Under the pieces are notes generated by a model. That model was given only the letters and a program-made list of their open reading frames with translations, was not told the origin of the DNA and searched no databases. DNA of 64,000 nt from Pogonophryne albipinna (Eukaryota > Chordata > Actinopteri > Perciformes > Artedidraconidae), in the NCBI GenBank assembly GCA_028583405.1, contig CM053261.1, positions 11,526,459 through 11,590,458 on the forward strand, read 5' to 3'. Positions 1 through 11,557 of the stretch are shown piece after piece (the stretch's first letter is position 1; each line of letters opens with the position of its first letter). The position numbers were made by a program, and so were the translations under genes.

Positions 1-358
1 TTAAGAGATCTCATGTCTCAACACCCATATGAAACAGAACTGTAAACATATGTTCTATTTCTTTATGGATATTTTACAAATTACTCCCCTTTTAAACGGT
101 ATATTGTATTTCATAGCCTACCTGTTTTTCATGTATTCTCTTATTTTTCTATACCTATAATGATCATATACACGTGTGCCTCGGAAATACTTGTTTACAT
201 TAATCGTGACCAAACCGTTTGAGACCCACTGAGATAACTTAGACTAAAGTTAACTATCTAAACACTCAGAGAGTCCTTTACCTCACGGAGTCTCTCAGTC
301 TGACAGGAGAGGACTTTCCCTTCACCTTGTTGTGGAAACAGCTCCTTATATCCATTAA
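1..358. other. AT-rich flank, no gene seen
   Basis: I see no exon with splice signals and no recognisable repeat in this stretch. Confidence 0.4.
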
Positions 359-757
359 GGCCCTGACACACCTACCCGATTTTGGGAGTCAGAGGCAGTC
401 GGGAATTTGCGGCGACCTACTCAGGTTGGTGTGTCCCGCACCGTCGTTGCTTTAAGGCACATTTTCACACCTCCCGCGGCCGATTCAACATGTTGAATCG
501 GCCAAAGACAGTCGGCCAAAGAAATCACTCTGATTGGCTGTTGCCTCTTTTGAATGACGAATACACACTACCGCTGCCTGCTGGTAAGGACAGTGATTGC
601 CACTCGTCGACTGAAGTCTTTGCGGTGTGTTCGTAGGCGGGCGGCGTAGGCGGGCGGCGTAGGCGGGCGGCGTAGCCGACGCGGGCGACGTAGCGGACGT
701 AAAAGTCGTGACGCCTTCGGTACGCGTTCTTTGGTCTCAGGTTGGTGTGTAGCGGCC
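359..757. mobile_element. MITE-like element with GGCC...GGCC ends
   Basis: The left end reads GGCCCTGACACACC and the right end, reverse complemented, GGCCGCTACACACC. This is an imperfect terminal inverted repeat of about 14 bp around roughly 400 bp with no convincing coding frame. GGCC termini resemble PIF/Harbinger MITEs, but the flanks (TAA left, TTT right) do not form a clean target duplication. A short GC-rich tandem repeat lies inside at 634-690. Confidence 0.45.
634..690. repeat. GC-rich short tandem repeat
   Basis: About four imperfect units of roughly 15 bp built on GGCGTAGGCGGGC run in tandem inside the MITE-like element. The stretch is much more GC-rich than its surroundings. Confidence 0.7.
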
Positions 758-1480
758 TTTACAGTAGCTAGCTAGCACCAGATGCTAACAACAACGATCT
801 CCGGTACCGGTGCGCTCTCTCTCTCGCTCGCGCACGCACACAAAATGGCTCGTGCCACACGCACAGAGCCGAGCTTGAATGAAACACAGAGACCCAGAAG
901 TAGGCTACTTGTACTGTGCTGTAGCATATTATTTTCGAATCAACAATTTTTCTAATTATGAATTTCACACATAAAAAAAAAATACATACATTTCTTGGGG
1001 GTGCTTAGGGGGTGCTATGGCTATCCTAGGGGGAGCTGCAGCACCCCCTAGCGCCCCCCTGGCGCCGCCTATGCAAATGGAAGATAACACAATAAAAGAT
1101 AGCACTGTATAGTGAAGTATATAAATATATTGATACAATAATACGCATAGCTGGATTAAAACAAAAATTAATTTGGTGGAGGTTAAACCACCATCTCTTA
1201 GCACCAGAAATGGATACAATAAATGAAAAGGATCACCGATAAGTTGAGAAAGGAAGATTTGGAATATAAAAGGAACTTTTTAAAAGAAGTATTTCACGGC
1301 CCCCTTACCTCCCCCTTTACATTATTAGTACAGCTTTTTTAATCTAAACTATATTCAAAATAGACTCAAAGGTACACCATCTGAACATGTGATAACATCT
1401 CCATCTACATCCAAATGTAAAGAAACATTTCCTGAAGAGCGAATTACAATCATGCAATGCTGACTTTATATCTTCCCACA
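758..1480. other. Non-coding stretch upstream of terminal exons
   Basis: If the two exons downstream belong to a + strand gene, this is intronic. The segment around 1,000-1,075 contains phrases such as GGGGGTGCT and GCACCCCCT in inverted arrangement, suggesting an old repeat. No supported exon is seen. Confidence 0.35.
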
Positions 1481-1481
1481 G

Positions 1482-2562
1482 AAACCGAGCCCCTCCCTCC
1501 TGAGCTGCAGCCTCTCATCACTGCAGACGATGAGGGGTCAGAGGTCAATGCCACGGACCCCATCGTGCAGCTGTTCCTGAAGAGGCAGCGCCGCATGAAG
1601 GAGGTGAAGAAGCGCAGGGAGGCCGGAGCAGTGGAGCGGCTGCAGCGCTTTGCAGTGAAGAAGTACTACACCATCCGGAGGGGGTGAGTGTCCTCCTCTG
1701 ACTGGACAGAAACATTCTGCCACAATCACTCACTCAACACATGTAGCAGGATAGAAATATTGACATTTTTGTATGATCATGTATCAGAATAAAGTGCTTA
1801 ATTTATCTGATGATAGAAAAGTCTAACCAGGGACAGCGGTCGCAAATAAGCCCTAGCAAAAAAAACTACATCTAATGGAACTATTCCATTTTTAGTTAAA
1901 CATTTACTTAGATGCTTTTTTGTATATACACATTTTATCATTGTGTAGTGTAATTACTAAGTGAATTTTGGAATGTGTTCATGCATTTGTTTTGAAGGCA
2001 GCATCAGGCACAGGCATTTGGGTATTTTTTAGAGACAGGTGGAGGAGTGATTAGGCACCAAAAAGAAGATTATTTATTTCACCAGGGAAAGCAAGGATGT
2101 AAAGACGTTATTTGTTGTATATTTGATTGGCGAAACCTAAAGAAAACAAACAGGAAAAACAAGATTCCTGCCGCACAATGGACTTAATCCTGTGTAAGAT
2201 TTGGCAGCAGTTTGATTTTGAGTTGGTTAATTGTTAGAGTTGCTGCTACAAAATCTGTGTCAAGTGATTGTGGCCTGTTACAATGTTTTTGCGTATGAAA
2301 AACAAACGAATAAATAAATTCTTGTCTTTTCACATAAAATTGGACAACCACAAACTACATTTCTCTGTAATGGTGTCTCATTATCTCCGTCCCCCACTTA
2401 AGCCTCCTGATGACAGCCATCGCTCTGAGGAACCTGGCGGTGGGCCTCCCTCCTCTGGAACAGCTGACCAGAGAAGTGGCCTTCGCCAACATGAAGGCGC
2501 CCCAGGCCGAGGGGAACCAGGACGATCCGCTGAAAGATGAAGTCGGTCATGGAGAACTTTAA
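1482..2562 (+). CDS. Last two coding exons of an unrecognised gene
   Basis: Exon A spans 1482-1687, after a TCTTCCCACAG acceptor and before GTGAGTG. Exon B runs from 2403, after a pyrimidine-rich CCCCCACTTAAG acceptor, to the TAA at 2560-2562. Phases agree: GG plus C completes a Gly codon, and the joined frame stays open to the stop. The peptide begins ETEPLPPELQPLI, has an acidic stretch, then a Lys/Arg-rich helix-like segment (FLKRQRRMKEVKKRRE), then a hydrophobic stretch (LLMTAIALRNLAVGLPPLEQ), and ends GHGEL. The compatible splice phases and codon-like composition make this a real gene end. I do not recognise the family. The 5' exons lie outside the window. Confidence 0.65.
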
Positions 2563-2883
2563 AGGCTGGGATGGACCAACTGTTTTGAATGGCTGGATCA
2601 CACAACAGAGGAGTGTGTGGTTACTACCGGACTGTTACTGAGACGTCGCTGCCCGGAAATCAAAGCTAATTTGATATGCTTCTGAAATATTTCGCATTTC
2701 CGATTATTTCGTATTTTATTATAGCATTTGTTTACACAGTGGACGTTTCTTTTTTCGCTGCAGCAAAACCAAAACGCTGATTATTAACAGATAACGCTGC
2801 GTCTCTGTGCAAGATTACATTTCCTGTTTAATTTTGTTTAAGAATTTTTATAATTGCAATTATGGCTGGGTGACATGACTAAC

Positions 2884-3220
2884 AATAAAAATTGACAATT
2901 AATTTAAAATGCTTTAGTGCAATATATGAGCTGCTGGAAGATCACAATGTAAATAAGATGAGCTGTTAAGCATGTTACTGAACGTGGGACAGATTTACGA
3001 ACTTCCTGACGATAACAGGATCAGTTTAGTCTATAACTCCTCCCGTTATTTCTGAGATCTTATTTAAATAACCCTGGCAGATTCATAATTAAAGTATGCA
3101 GTAGGATACGCAGAGGTTTACTCTGTTTTGAGGGAATATATTTGTTTGCTAACCCTGTAATGTGAAAATACAATTGTTGCTTATCAATCAGCAGCCTTTT
3201 ATAGTCATTTTTCTAATAAA
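2884..3220 (+). terminator. Candidate poly(A) signals of the upstream gene
   Basis: AATAAA occurs at 2884-2889 and again at 3215-3220, about 320 and 650 bp after the stop codon at 2562. Either would give a normal-length 3' UTR. Which one is used cannot be told from sequence. Confidence 0.4.
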
Positions 3221-5220
3221 GAGTTTGTGGCAATACATTGAATGTTTCTTTCTTAATGAATCAGTCTGATACACAGGTTTTGTGGAAATAATTATTTTTT
3301 ATTGGTGTCAGTATTTTACATGTCGAGCATCTTAAAGTGCTACAGTAATTCCAGTGTTCACTGTAGGTTGACATTATGGCACATAACTGACACTTTTCAC
3401 AGAGCACAAATAATACAATGTTACACAATATAAATACATATATAAATCCACAGGATGGATATCTAGGAAATTATTTGTTAAAACATAAAATCATGTTCTG
3501 TTTAGTTGAGGTTAATGCTCATTCCATTCAGTATAAATATGTAGTCATTACTGTGCTGTAGTGGAGGTCCAGTCACATCACAAAGTGTCATCGATAACTG
3601 CACAAAAAGCGACGTGCAACATATTGTTTCACAAAAGCTACGAGTCGTTTCAAGTGTCCAGATGGTTTGTACATCACAAGAAAGTATATCAAGACAATCT
3701 GTATTTATTTTAATATTGCACAGTGTTTTACTGGTTTAAGTCCTTTAAAGCACCACCTCATTTTAAAAATGCTTTCCCTTTGCATGATGGGTGACTCTAA
3801 TCACCACAAGTGTTAAACTGGCCATATATATATATATATATAGTGTAAGTTCAACATTAAACTGAACATGACTGTTTTAGTGTCACATACTGACCTTTTG
3901 CAAATGTGTCTGCAGCTAGTTTATGTTTGGGAACAATACAACTAATGAGAAACAGGCTCTACAAGAAGCATTTAGATTGAAAATAGTTTTGTTTATATTA
4001 TTTTCACACACTGGAACAAATGTAAATGTTGTATTTAGGTTTGGCATGTGCTGTAGGACATCAACAAACTGCTTACACCCTGTTATTTGTTCAAAGAGGC
4101 TCAGGTCAAATGTTTTTATTTTCTAAAACATATTTGCGCAGAAGGATGCACACATTTGAAATGAAGAACCACCCTTAAGTCTCTCCTTATCTTCTCCTCG
4201 AGGGGGGGGTCTCCACCAATTGAACACACCGAGGTCTGTTCACAGGTCTAGGGGAGTAATACTGCAGAAGTGAAAAACGTTGTTTACGGCGTTTAGTTGC
4301 TCCAGAGAGCTGTGGCCAATCTGAAAAATCAGATTGGCAGAGCTCACAGATCTCTGATTATCTAGAGGAAACATAAACTGAAGCTACCTGAATCTACGAC
4401 CAAAGAGCCAATGGTTGCTTTGCATTGTGGGTAATGTAGGTGCCAGGAAGGGAAGAAGAAATCGTGAAATAAAGAAGATATTTCTCTGGTTCTGCTGCTT
4501 TGATTATTTATCATTATTCTGACAATGCATAGGAGTGAAGTGCTAACAGGCGGTGCCACATATTTCTGTCTGTTGTGGTTACATCACCTCACTGAGCTGC
4601 TCCTCTACTATTACCACCGTCAACACTACAGTTCTGATGTTTAATAAACGAGGTCCACATCACAACTCCAAGTATTTCCACCCTAACATGTGGCACATAG
4701 CTGTCAGCTCCCACACAAACACACTCAAGCTGCTGCCCTGCTCTCACTCATTTGGCGGCTCAGAACGAAGTCAGAAACCACAGCCATGGTTCTCTGAAGG
4801 GAGTGGCACCTCTCTGAAGGGAGTGGCACCTCTCTGAAGGGAGTGGCACCTCTCTGCTGGCAGGCCGTGATCCAGCTTCCCTCTCCAGCCTGTGTTTGTG
4901 CTCACAGCCTCCTCTCTGTCTGGAAAACTAACCTTTAGTCCAGCTGGCATCTCCGTCCCCAGAGTTTCAACTTCTATTTATGTGCTGAAAACACTCTTTG
5001 ATCCGCCTCTTATCTCTATGTTCAGTTTATCCTATTTTTTCTCAATACTTTGTTAAGAAATAATTCAAATATGAGGTACATTTTATGCTATAATCGGATG
5101 CCTAATTCCCCTTTTAATTAGTTTCACTTATAGTTACAATTATATCTGACTAAAAGTGTTTGCTTGTATTATTTTCTCAGGATTCCAAATCCATTCAAAT
5201 ATTGGTCAGTATTGCTTTTC
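3221..5220. other. Intergenic, AT-rich, minor repeats
   Basis: There is a short TA microsatellite at about 3826-3842. Three copies of a 20-bp unit, CTCTGAAGGGAGTGGCACCT, lie at about 4794-4853. No spliced or single-exon gene is supported. The short open frames here lack splice context and recognisable protein features. Confidence 0.4.
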
Positions 5221-5226
5221 TTTATT
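5221..5226 (-). terminator. snx24 candidate poly(A) signal
   Basis: AATAAA on the minus strand (TTTATT on plus) lies about 150 bp beyond the snx24 stop codon. Confidence 0.5.
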
Positions 5227-5374
5227 TCATGGTGACTGGTGTTAGTGTTTTATCTATAAAAGAAAAGAAATGCATGGATTTTTAGTTTATGTTTTGAAAA
5301 TGCGGCTCAGTTTATGTTAACATGTAACGTCCCTCCTGATGAGCTCCTGCTGTTCTCAGATCAGCTCTGCAGCT

Positions 5375-8300
5375 CTACCTGGGTTGAAGATCTGGGTAGA
5401 AAACTCCATGCACCACACCTTCAATCACCACATTCGAAAATGCATCTGAAAGAATAGGAGAAAAGTAAAACGTGTAAAAAAGGTAAGAGCATGTAAGTAA
5501 GAAGCTCATGTCCACTTGTTACTCAAAAGATTTGTTTGACAGTAAATTAATCCACCACAAACTGTCTATTGCAACATTTCCGGAAAAAACTAAATACATT
5601 CCCTAAATATCTAAATTCAATTACATAATTATTGTATAGTTCCAAACATTATTTACTGTGCAGAGGTTTTAAAAAACATATATAAAAGTATCGAAAAACT
5701 GATTTCTATGCCAGAGAAGAGAATTATAACAATTGTAAACAGAACTGGCGATCATTAAACAATAACAAAATGTTATATATAAACTCACAAACTTATAGAT
5801 TTGGTGAATACAATTATAATGAATAATTAATGTATAAAGTAATTAACAAGATGTTTCCAGACTGCATTAAGAAAGTGTTTCAAAACAGAGTGAGACAGTA
5901 TCAAGTAAAAGGAATTTGCATATTTAAGCGTTATTCATGTAATCACTTTTATTTTAATACGATGATAAAATCTGTAAACGGATCTTAGTTTGGCTTTTTT
6001 GGAACATGTTATATGCTTCTATTTTATTGAGTTTCTTTCATTGCATTGTAAACATTCAAAGTGCATTGTATTAATACAATGATCTAAAAAGGGCAGGTCT
6101 ATGAACATTTGGTTTGTAACTATTTCAAAATTATGAATATTTGTTATAATTTGTATTTATTTGAGTTCTATAACTTGATGACAACCTAGATTAACGATGT
6201 TATAAGAATGATAAAGCAGAGGTATATAAGGATAGCAGCCTGAACTCACCGTGAGCAGACGGCAGCAGGTAGGGGTCTCTCAGAAACAGCAGGACTGGCT
6301 GATGTGAAAGTTTACTGAAAAACAAAGAAAAGAGAAGTCAGAGGGTTTGTGGGCGGCTACACGCAGCAGATAAACACGATGATGAAAGACAGGTGGCTTC
6401 AGTGACATGCTGGGTGAAGTTCAACAGCAGGGCAAATAGTGACTCTGACCTGCGGCTACAAACAATATATATACGGCTCACCTTGATTCCTCTGATTCTG
6501 TATCAAATGACCTGAGAGAAGAAAAATAAAAGCTAAGCCAAACAGCCTTCCGGTGGTATGGTAACAAACTCTTACACAGTTTAAAAAAAGGAATACAAAT
6601 GGTCTTTCATTCCACAGCTTCAACTCACCCACAGCTTTCTGTTTTTGGCACTGAAGGAAAATGTCGGATATTCAGGAAATCCAGGAATACCTTTGGAAGG
6701 ACTCCATTTTCCATAATTATAGACTGAGAAAAGAGACAAAACAAAAGCACATGAACAGCCGTAAACAACCAAAGCAACCTGAATGACCTTTTGAAGAAAA
6801 CAATTTGAATTTATTTTAACCTCCCTACATCTATAATGTTTTTTACTTTTAATTTCAGATAGACTACATCTGTATTAGGATATTGACTTTACAGAGACAC
6901 CAAGTGAAATGTTACTTATACAAAATATAAATCCTCCACACTCTCCAACACCTACAGTACACAAACATAATACCACAGTATACTTAATTAAATAACAAGG
7001 ATTTTAAAACTAATCAAAAGTCAGCTTTATTTGTATACACAATATGTATTACAGCTGGAATCTGCTGCATTACATCCATGCTTTAACAGCACACATATTG
7101 TCAGGAAAAAAAACACCTTAATGGGAATCATTTGACGAAGTTACCTTTTAAATCAATCTTATTATTCCCTAACAGGCTCAGTTGTGGTGTCGTATTTCTA
7201 TAACCATGCTGATTAGACCTCAATCATGTCACATGTGTCATCATCATGTGTCCTGTACAGTAGAGCAGGTACTTTCATTTCTTAAACTCTTCTTAAAATG
7301 TCTTGTTTCTTTATTTTCAGTAGAGCCGTAGGGGTGGAGGTGTTTACCTGCAGGTAGAGCTCCAGACCGAGCCTCCGCTGCTCCAGGACTTTAGGAACCC
7401 AGTTTCTGACATGTTTGGAGGGCATCTCAGGCGGCTTTATGCTCTTCTTTAGCTGGAGGGTCACAAAAAGAAAGAGAATTATAATTGACATATTTTGGCG
7501 TTTCCTGAGATGTGTGGGAAAAAAATGCATGGTTTATGTTTTCCCTTCATTAATGTCCCTCTCCACGTCCTTTAGCTTTTGTCACACTGACTTATAATAA
7601 CAAATTGTAGATTAGTCTCCCTCTCATAACTATTGAATGAAATCAATAGTAATCAAATTCAGACTTCCATAAAGTGGCTGCTTATCACATTTGCAGTAGA
7701 TATGGGTCCATTGATCCAATTTGTTAGGAGAATATTTCTAACCAAATGATAGCAACGTTTGCAGTTTGGAAGGGTATTAATATTCAGGTTTTTTCAGGGT
7801 TTTTTTGTCTGTTGATGGTGGTTTCCTTACAGCATGCCCAATATCAGGAAGCAGCTAAATGGAAACCAGCCATAATTCATTTGACTATTTACCACTATGC
7901 TTTTGAACGTTTCACATGTTAACAGTGGGCTGCACTGAAATCGAACAACATGTCGACTAATGGCCAGACAGGAAGAGGAACTTGTCTGTAAAGCTATAAC
8001 CTCAAACAAAGTGCTATGGTGAATGGTTAACCACCAGAAAGCATTCATCATGTATTCATTTGCTGCTGTGATTTACTGATCCTGCGTACAGTGTACAGAA
8101 TTTAACACCAGTAAATAAGCATGTTCTCTGCAGACTAATGTATTACATCTTTTAGTTTTAATGGGTTATGTATATCAAGTTGTGTGTATTTCATTTATTG
8201 GCTTTTCAAAAAACTATCCCAGCAATTAAAGATGGAAGATCATAAAGCCAGAATTGTCATATTAAAATTGCAGATAAAAGAAAAAAAATCGCAATTCATT

Positions 8301-10290
8301 AACTGACTAGTCCTTTTGACAAGTTATGCTATATATTATTTATTTATTTAATGGTTTATTTGGCAGGGACAATGCACAGTAATGAACACTTAAAACATTC
8401 AAATGTGTCAAGCGTAACAGTGCCAGATTTAGCTTTGAGCTCATTTCCATCCGCAGTCCCTCACATAAAACATTTAAGAGAATTACATTTTACAAACATA
8501 GCAATTATTAAAACAATATGTATTCAATTATTTATTAAATGTGTTATTGCAAAAAAAAGCATCAAATGTGGTGGTTAATATGTCAATCATAAATATTTGT
8601 TCGCCCATTAAAGACTAAGGTTAAAGACTTGAACATTTCATTTGAATTTGGACTTTGTTGACACTTTAAACCAATAAATATTCAGTAACTTTGGGGATGC
8701 ACTGAACTCACCATTTTATGCAACGTGTGGAATTCACTGTAGCGTTTCTCGACAGCATGTTGTCTGCCATTCATCAGCACGTCAATTCTGAAGACCTGAA
8801 AGAAAGAAAAAAGTTACTACTCTCTGCAAAAAGTCTGAGTTGTGTTGGTGAGACAGTTGAGAGAATCCTGAATAATCACCAGAGCTCATCAGACCAAAAT
8901 GGCCCCACCCTGCGCTGCCAGTGTGTGTGCACGCGTGTGTGAGTGTAGAGCTGTCAGTAACTGTGATGTCAGCGTGTTACCAAGAGGAAACATCTGTCTG
9001 TTGTAAAAAATGTGATCTGACAGAATAGCTGAAACATCCCTAACAGTCTTCTACTTCCTCCCTGGCTCTTCTTGTCAGCATTATATAAATGAGGAAATCC
9101 AGTCTGAAATGACGGCAGACAATGGTGTTACCTCAATTCTGTATTTGACCGACACAAACTGCATCTCCTACGACTGAGAGCCAATGACTCCGAATAATGA
9201 ACCAATCAGAGACTTTTCAATAACATGATGTCTTCACTTGGGAAAAACAGCAATAATAAGGTTAAAGAAGTCCCAAAAGCTCAAATTGTTCAGTGTGTGC
9301 TTCTTATAACTCTTGTTTTCTCATTTTGTTCACACTGTCTTGTTAACACAGGAAGCGGCCTTTAAACTGCTGACACTGCACTGCCAAAAGCACTAGTTCT
9401 CAACTGGTCAGGCCTCGGGACCCACTTTTTTCCTTTGTCAATAAATGGCGGCCCAACATTTTGAACCACTCAAATCTATTCAACAAAAAATCGTGCTATA
9501 ATATATACGCTTTTCAGCATACAATATTAATTAAAGTGAAGTACAGTGCATATATCCCTTCACAGAACTAAATATGCTTTAACCCAACCCCAGAAGGATG
9601 GTCTGGGGGACCCACTTTTCGGTCGCGACCCACCAGTTGAGAACCACTGGTCTAAAGCAATGTCTCTCACACCTTGGGACAAAATACACAAATAAAAATG
9701 TATGTAAATTAAGATGGACCTTTATTAATCCCTGTGGGGAAATTCAGGAGTTTGAGCAGCAACAGAGTAAGTGCGAAATTACAGATTCACAAAATATTAA
9801 TAAAATGTAAGATAAAATAAAAATGATATACAGGTAAGTAGCTGTTAAAACAATAAATGAATTAAATGAACATATATATTTGAATCAATAATATTATTTT
9901 AAAGAGTGCCTTTACACTATATTTTGAGGGTTTGCTGTGCAATGAATTGAGGTCTGCTGCTTTACTTATCAGTCTGTATTTATGTCAGACAGCTGGAGAT
10001 CCTGGGTGTGTTTGGATAAACTAAGACACACATTTCTGCCAAAACGTCTCTAAAATCAGCAGGTTAAGTTTTCTCTGTGTAATAATCCCAATTTGAACTG
10101 ATTTGTACTCTGACATGTTTACAGTGTAACAAGGCGAGTTCAATGCGTTGCAGCAAAACAGACAGGAAAGCTTATATTAAAGCGACATTTACTTTTTAGC
10201 TTGATTATAAAACAGACGATTGATCATTATTTCGAGGGAAGAGAAATAACATGCGAGTAAAAATGAAAAGTGATGACAGCAGCAGGGCAG

Positions 10291-10340
<50 letters not shown>

Positions 10341-10428
10341 TATTTGTTAAGCAGCTTACCGTGTATCCTTTCTCGATCGAGTTGTTTTCGGAACGAAACG
10401 AAGGGATCGACACTCTCACTGGATGCAT
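5375..10428 (-). CDS. snx24: Sorting nexin 24, complete, 7 exons
   Basis: Coding exons in transcript order: 10360-10428, 8712-8795, 7348-7452, 6629-6723, 6482-6511, 6250-6314, 5375-5445. All junctions have AG/GT signals and the phases sum to 172 aa; human SNX24 is 169 as I recall. The protein is a single PX domain that binds phosphoinositides on endosomal membranes in trafficking. Start MHPVRVSIPSFR aligns with the mammalian start. The PX signature RYSEFHTLHK is at residues 41-50, the proline loop KPPEMPSK at 57-64, and EQRRLGLELYLQ at 75-86. The tail has an acidic-serine stretch (SFDTESEES) and ends in YPDLQPR. No break is seen. The only real alternative is the paralogue snx22; the loop PSKHVRNWVPKVLEQRR and tail LSHQPVLLFLRDPY fit snx24 much better. 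Confidence 0.95.
8340..8560 (-). mobile_element. LINE 3' tail fragment (same family as 48.5 kb)
   Basis: The stretch matches 48460-48620 closely: both contain GGGACAATGCACA, then a GAACA-rich section, then AGTCCCTCACATA. At 48.5 kb this sequence is the 3' part of a minus-strand LINE, so this copy is a heavily 5'-truncated insertion in snx24 intron 2. Confidence 0.65.
9390..9655. mobile_element. hAT-type MITE in snx24 intron 1
   Basis: The left end CACTAGTTCTCAACTGG and the right end CCAGTTGAGAACCACTG form inverted repeats resembling the common CAGTGGTTCTCAA hAT termini. Flanking 8-mers GCCAAAAG and GTCTAAAG agree at 6 of 8 positions, consistent with an eroded 8-bp target duplication. The body carries GGGACCCACTTTT near both ends in inverted sense. 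Confidence 0.6.
10296..10338. repeat. GA microsatellite next to snx24 exon 1 donor
   Basis: About 20 AG units lie in intron 1, roughly 20 bp inside the intron from the exon 1 splice donor. In the transcript it reads as a CU-rich tract. Confidence 0.9.
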
Positions 10429-10773
10429 TTTAACTTGAGAAATTAACAGTTTTCCACGAAATTTTTTGATCGTATGGCACACACACACATACACACACTC
10501 ACACTCACACTGCTGGTGGTGGACTCCAGTTTTTTCAGCAGCCAGAGGAAAATCCAAGGATTCAAACGACATGGAGCCTCAGAGGCGCCCCCTGTTGGCC
10601 CGGAGGACACTGATTCTGATTTTATTTTTTATTATTTCTTGTTTTTAATCATACAGTCTATGTTTTTAATTTAATATTGTTCAATACACATTATGTGAGC
10701 GAATGAGGGCCACATTTAGTTTTTTTTTCTTACCAAAAGTGTTTTTTTCAGGGGTTTTTTCAAATAATTCTTA

Positions 10774-10781
10774 GATAAAAC
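10774..10781. repeat. Left 8-bp target duplication of the THAP element
   Basis: GATAAAAC here is repeated exactly at 19094-19101, directly flanking the inverted CAGAG/CTCTG ends of the outermost element. Confidence 0.75.
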
Positions 10782-11104
10782 CAGAGTCCTAGGCCCTTTC
10801 TCATTTCTCTAACTCCCCTCCTCGACTCCCCTCCTCGACTCCTATCCTCGAGACTTAGTCCCGCCCACAGGAGATGCGAGCCGAGGAGCCGAGGAGGGGA
10901 ACCGAGGAGAGAGGAGGGGAAGCAGCAGGCGGTTAGAGAAATGAGAACTCCTCTCCTCTGAGCGGTCATTTTAAAGAGACGTCCATTAATGATGACAGGA
11001 GGCACAGCAGCCCTCTGTCTGATGGACAGATGTGTTCATGACTACTTATTTACTTTGATTCATTCACAGTGCGGTATAATGAGACAATAACAGGCTACAG
11101 ATGC

Positions 11105-11105
<1 letters not shown>

Positions 11106-11159
<54 letters not shown>
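11106..11159. repeat. CA microsatellite inside Harbinger MITE 1
   Basis: About 26 CA units are followed by a short TA-rich tract. The sibling MITE at 12998-14105 has only a short version of this tract, so it expanded after insertion or varies between copies. Confidence 0.9.
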
Positions 11160-11168
<9 letters not shown>

Positions 11169-11557
11169 GTATATATTTATATACATATATATACAATTTC
11201 AGAATCAAACAGAGCACTCTCATAATAACGTAACACTATCAGAGACTGGATATATCCCCCCTCCCCCTCTCTGGTCGCTACAATGAGGAAAATAAATTAC
11301 TGCCCAAAAGTTTTATTTATAAGTATTAAAAGTAAGCAGAGGACACCAAACCAACTGAGACCTGTCTGTCCGCTGCATCTACGGCTACGCACACACTGTA
11401 CCACACACACGCACCTACAGCTAACAGCCGTTGTATATTTTAATATGTGAAGCAATAAATGGTTTTAGAAAAATATGGACTCTTTGTTTGTAGATATCTA
11501 CTAAACTACAGCAAATAAAGAGAGTAGGCCTGTTATACTGAGTGATATATATTTTAC

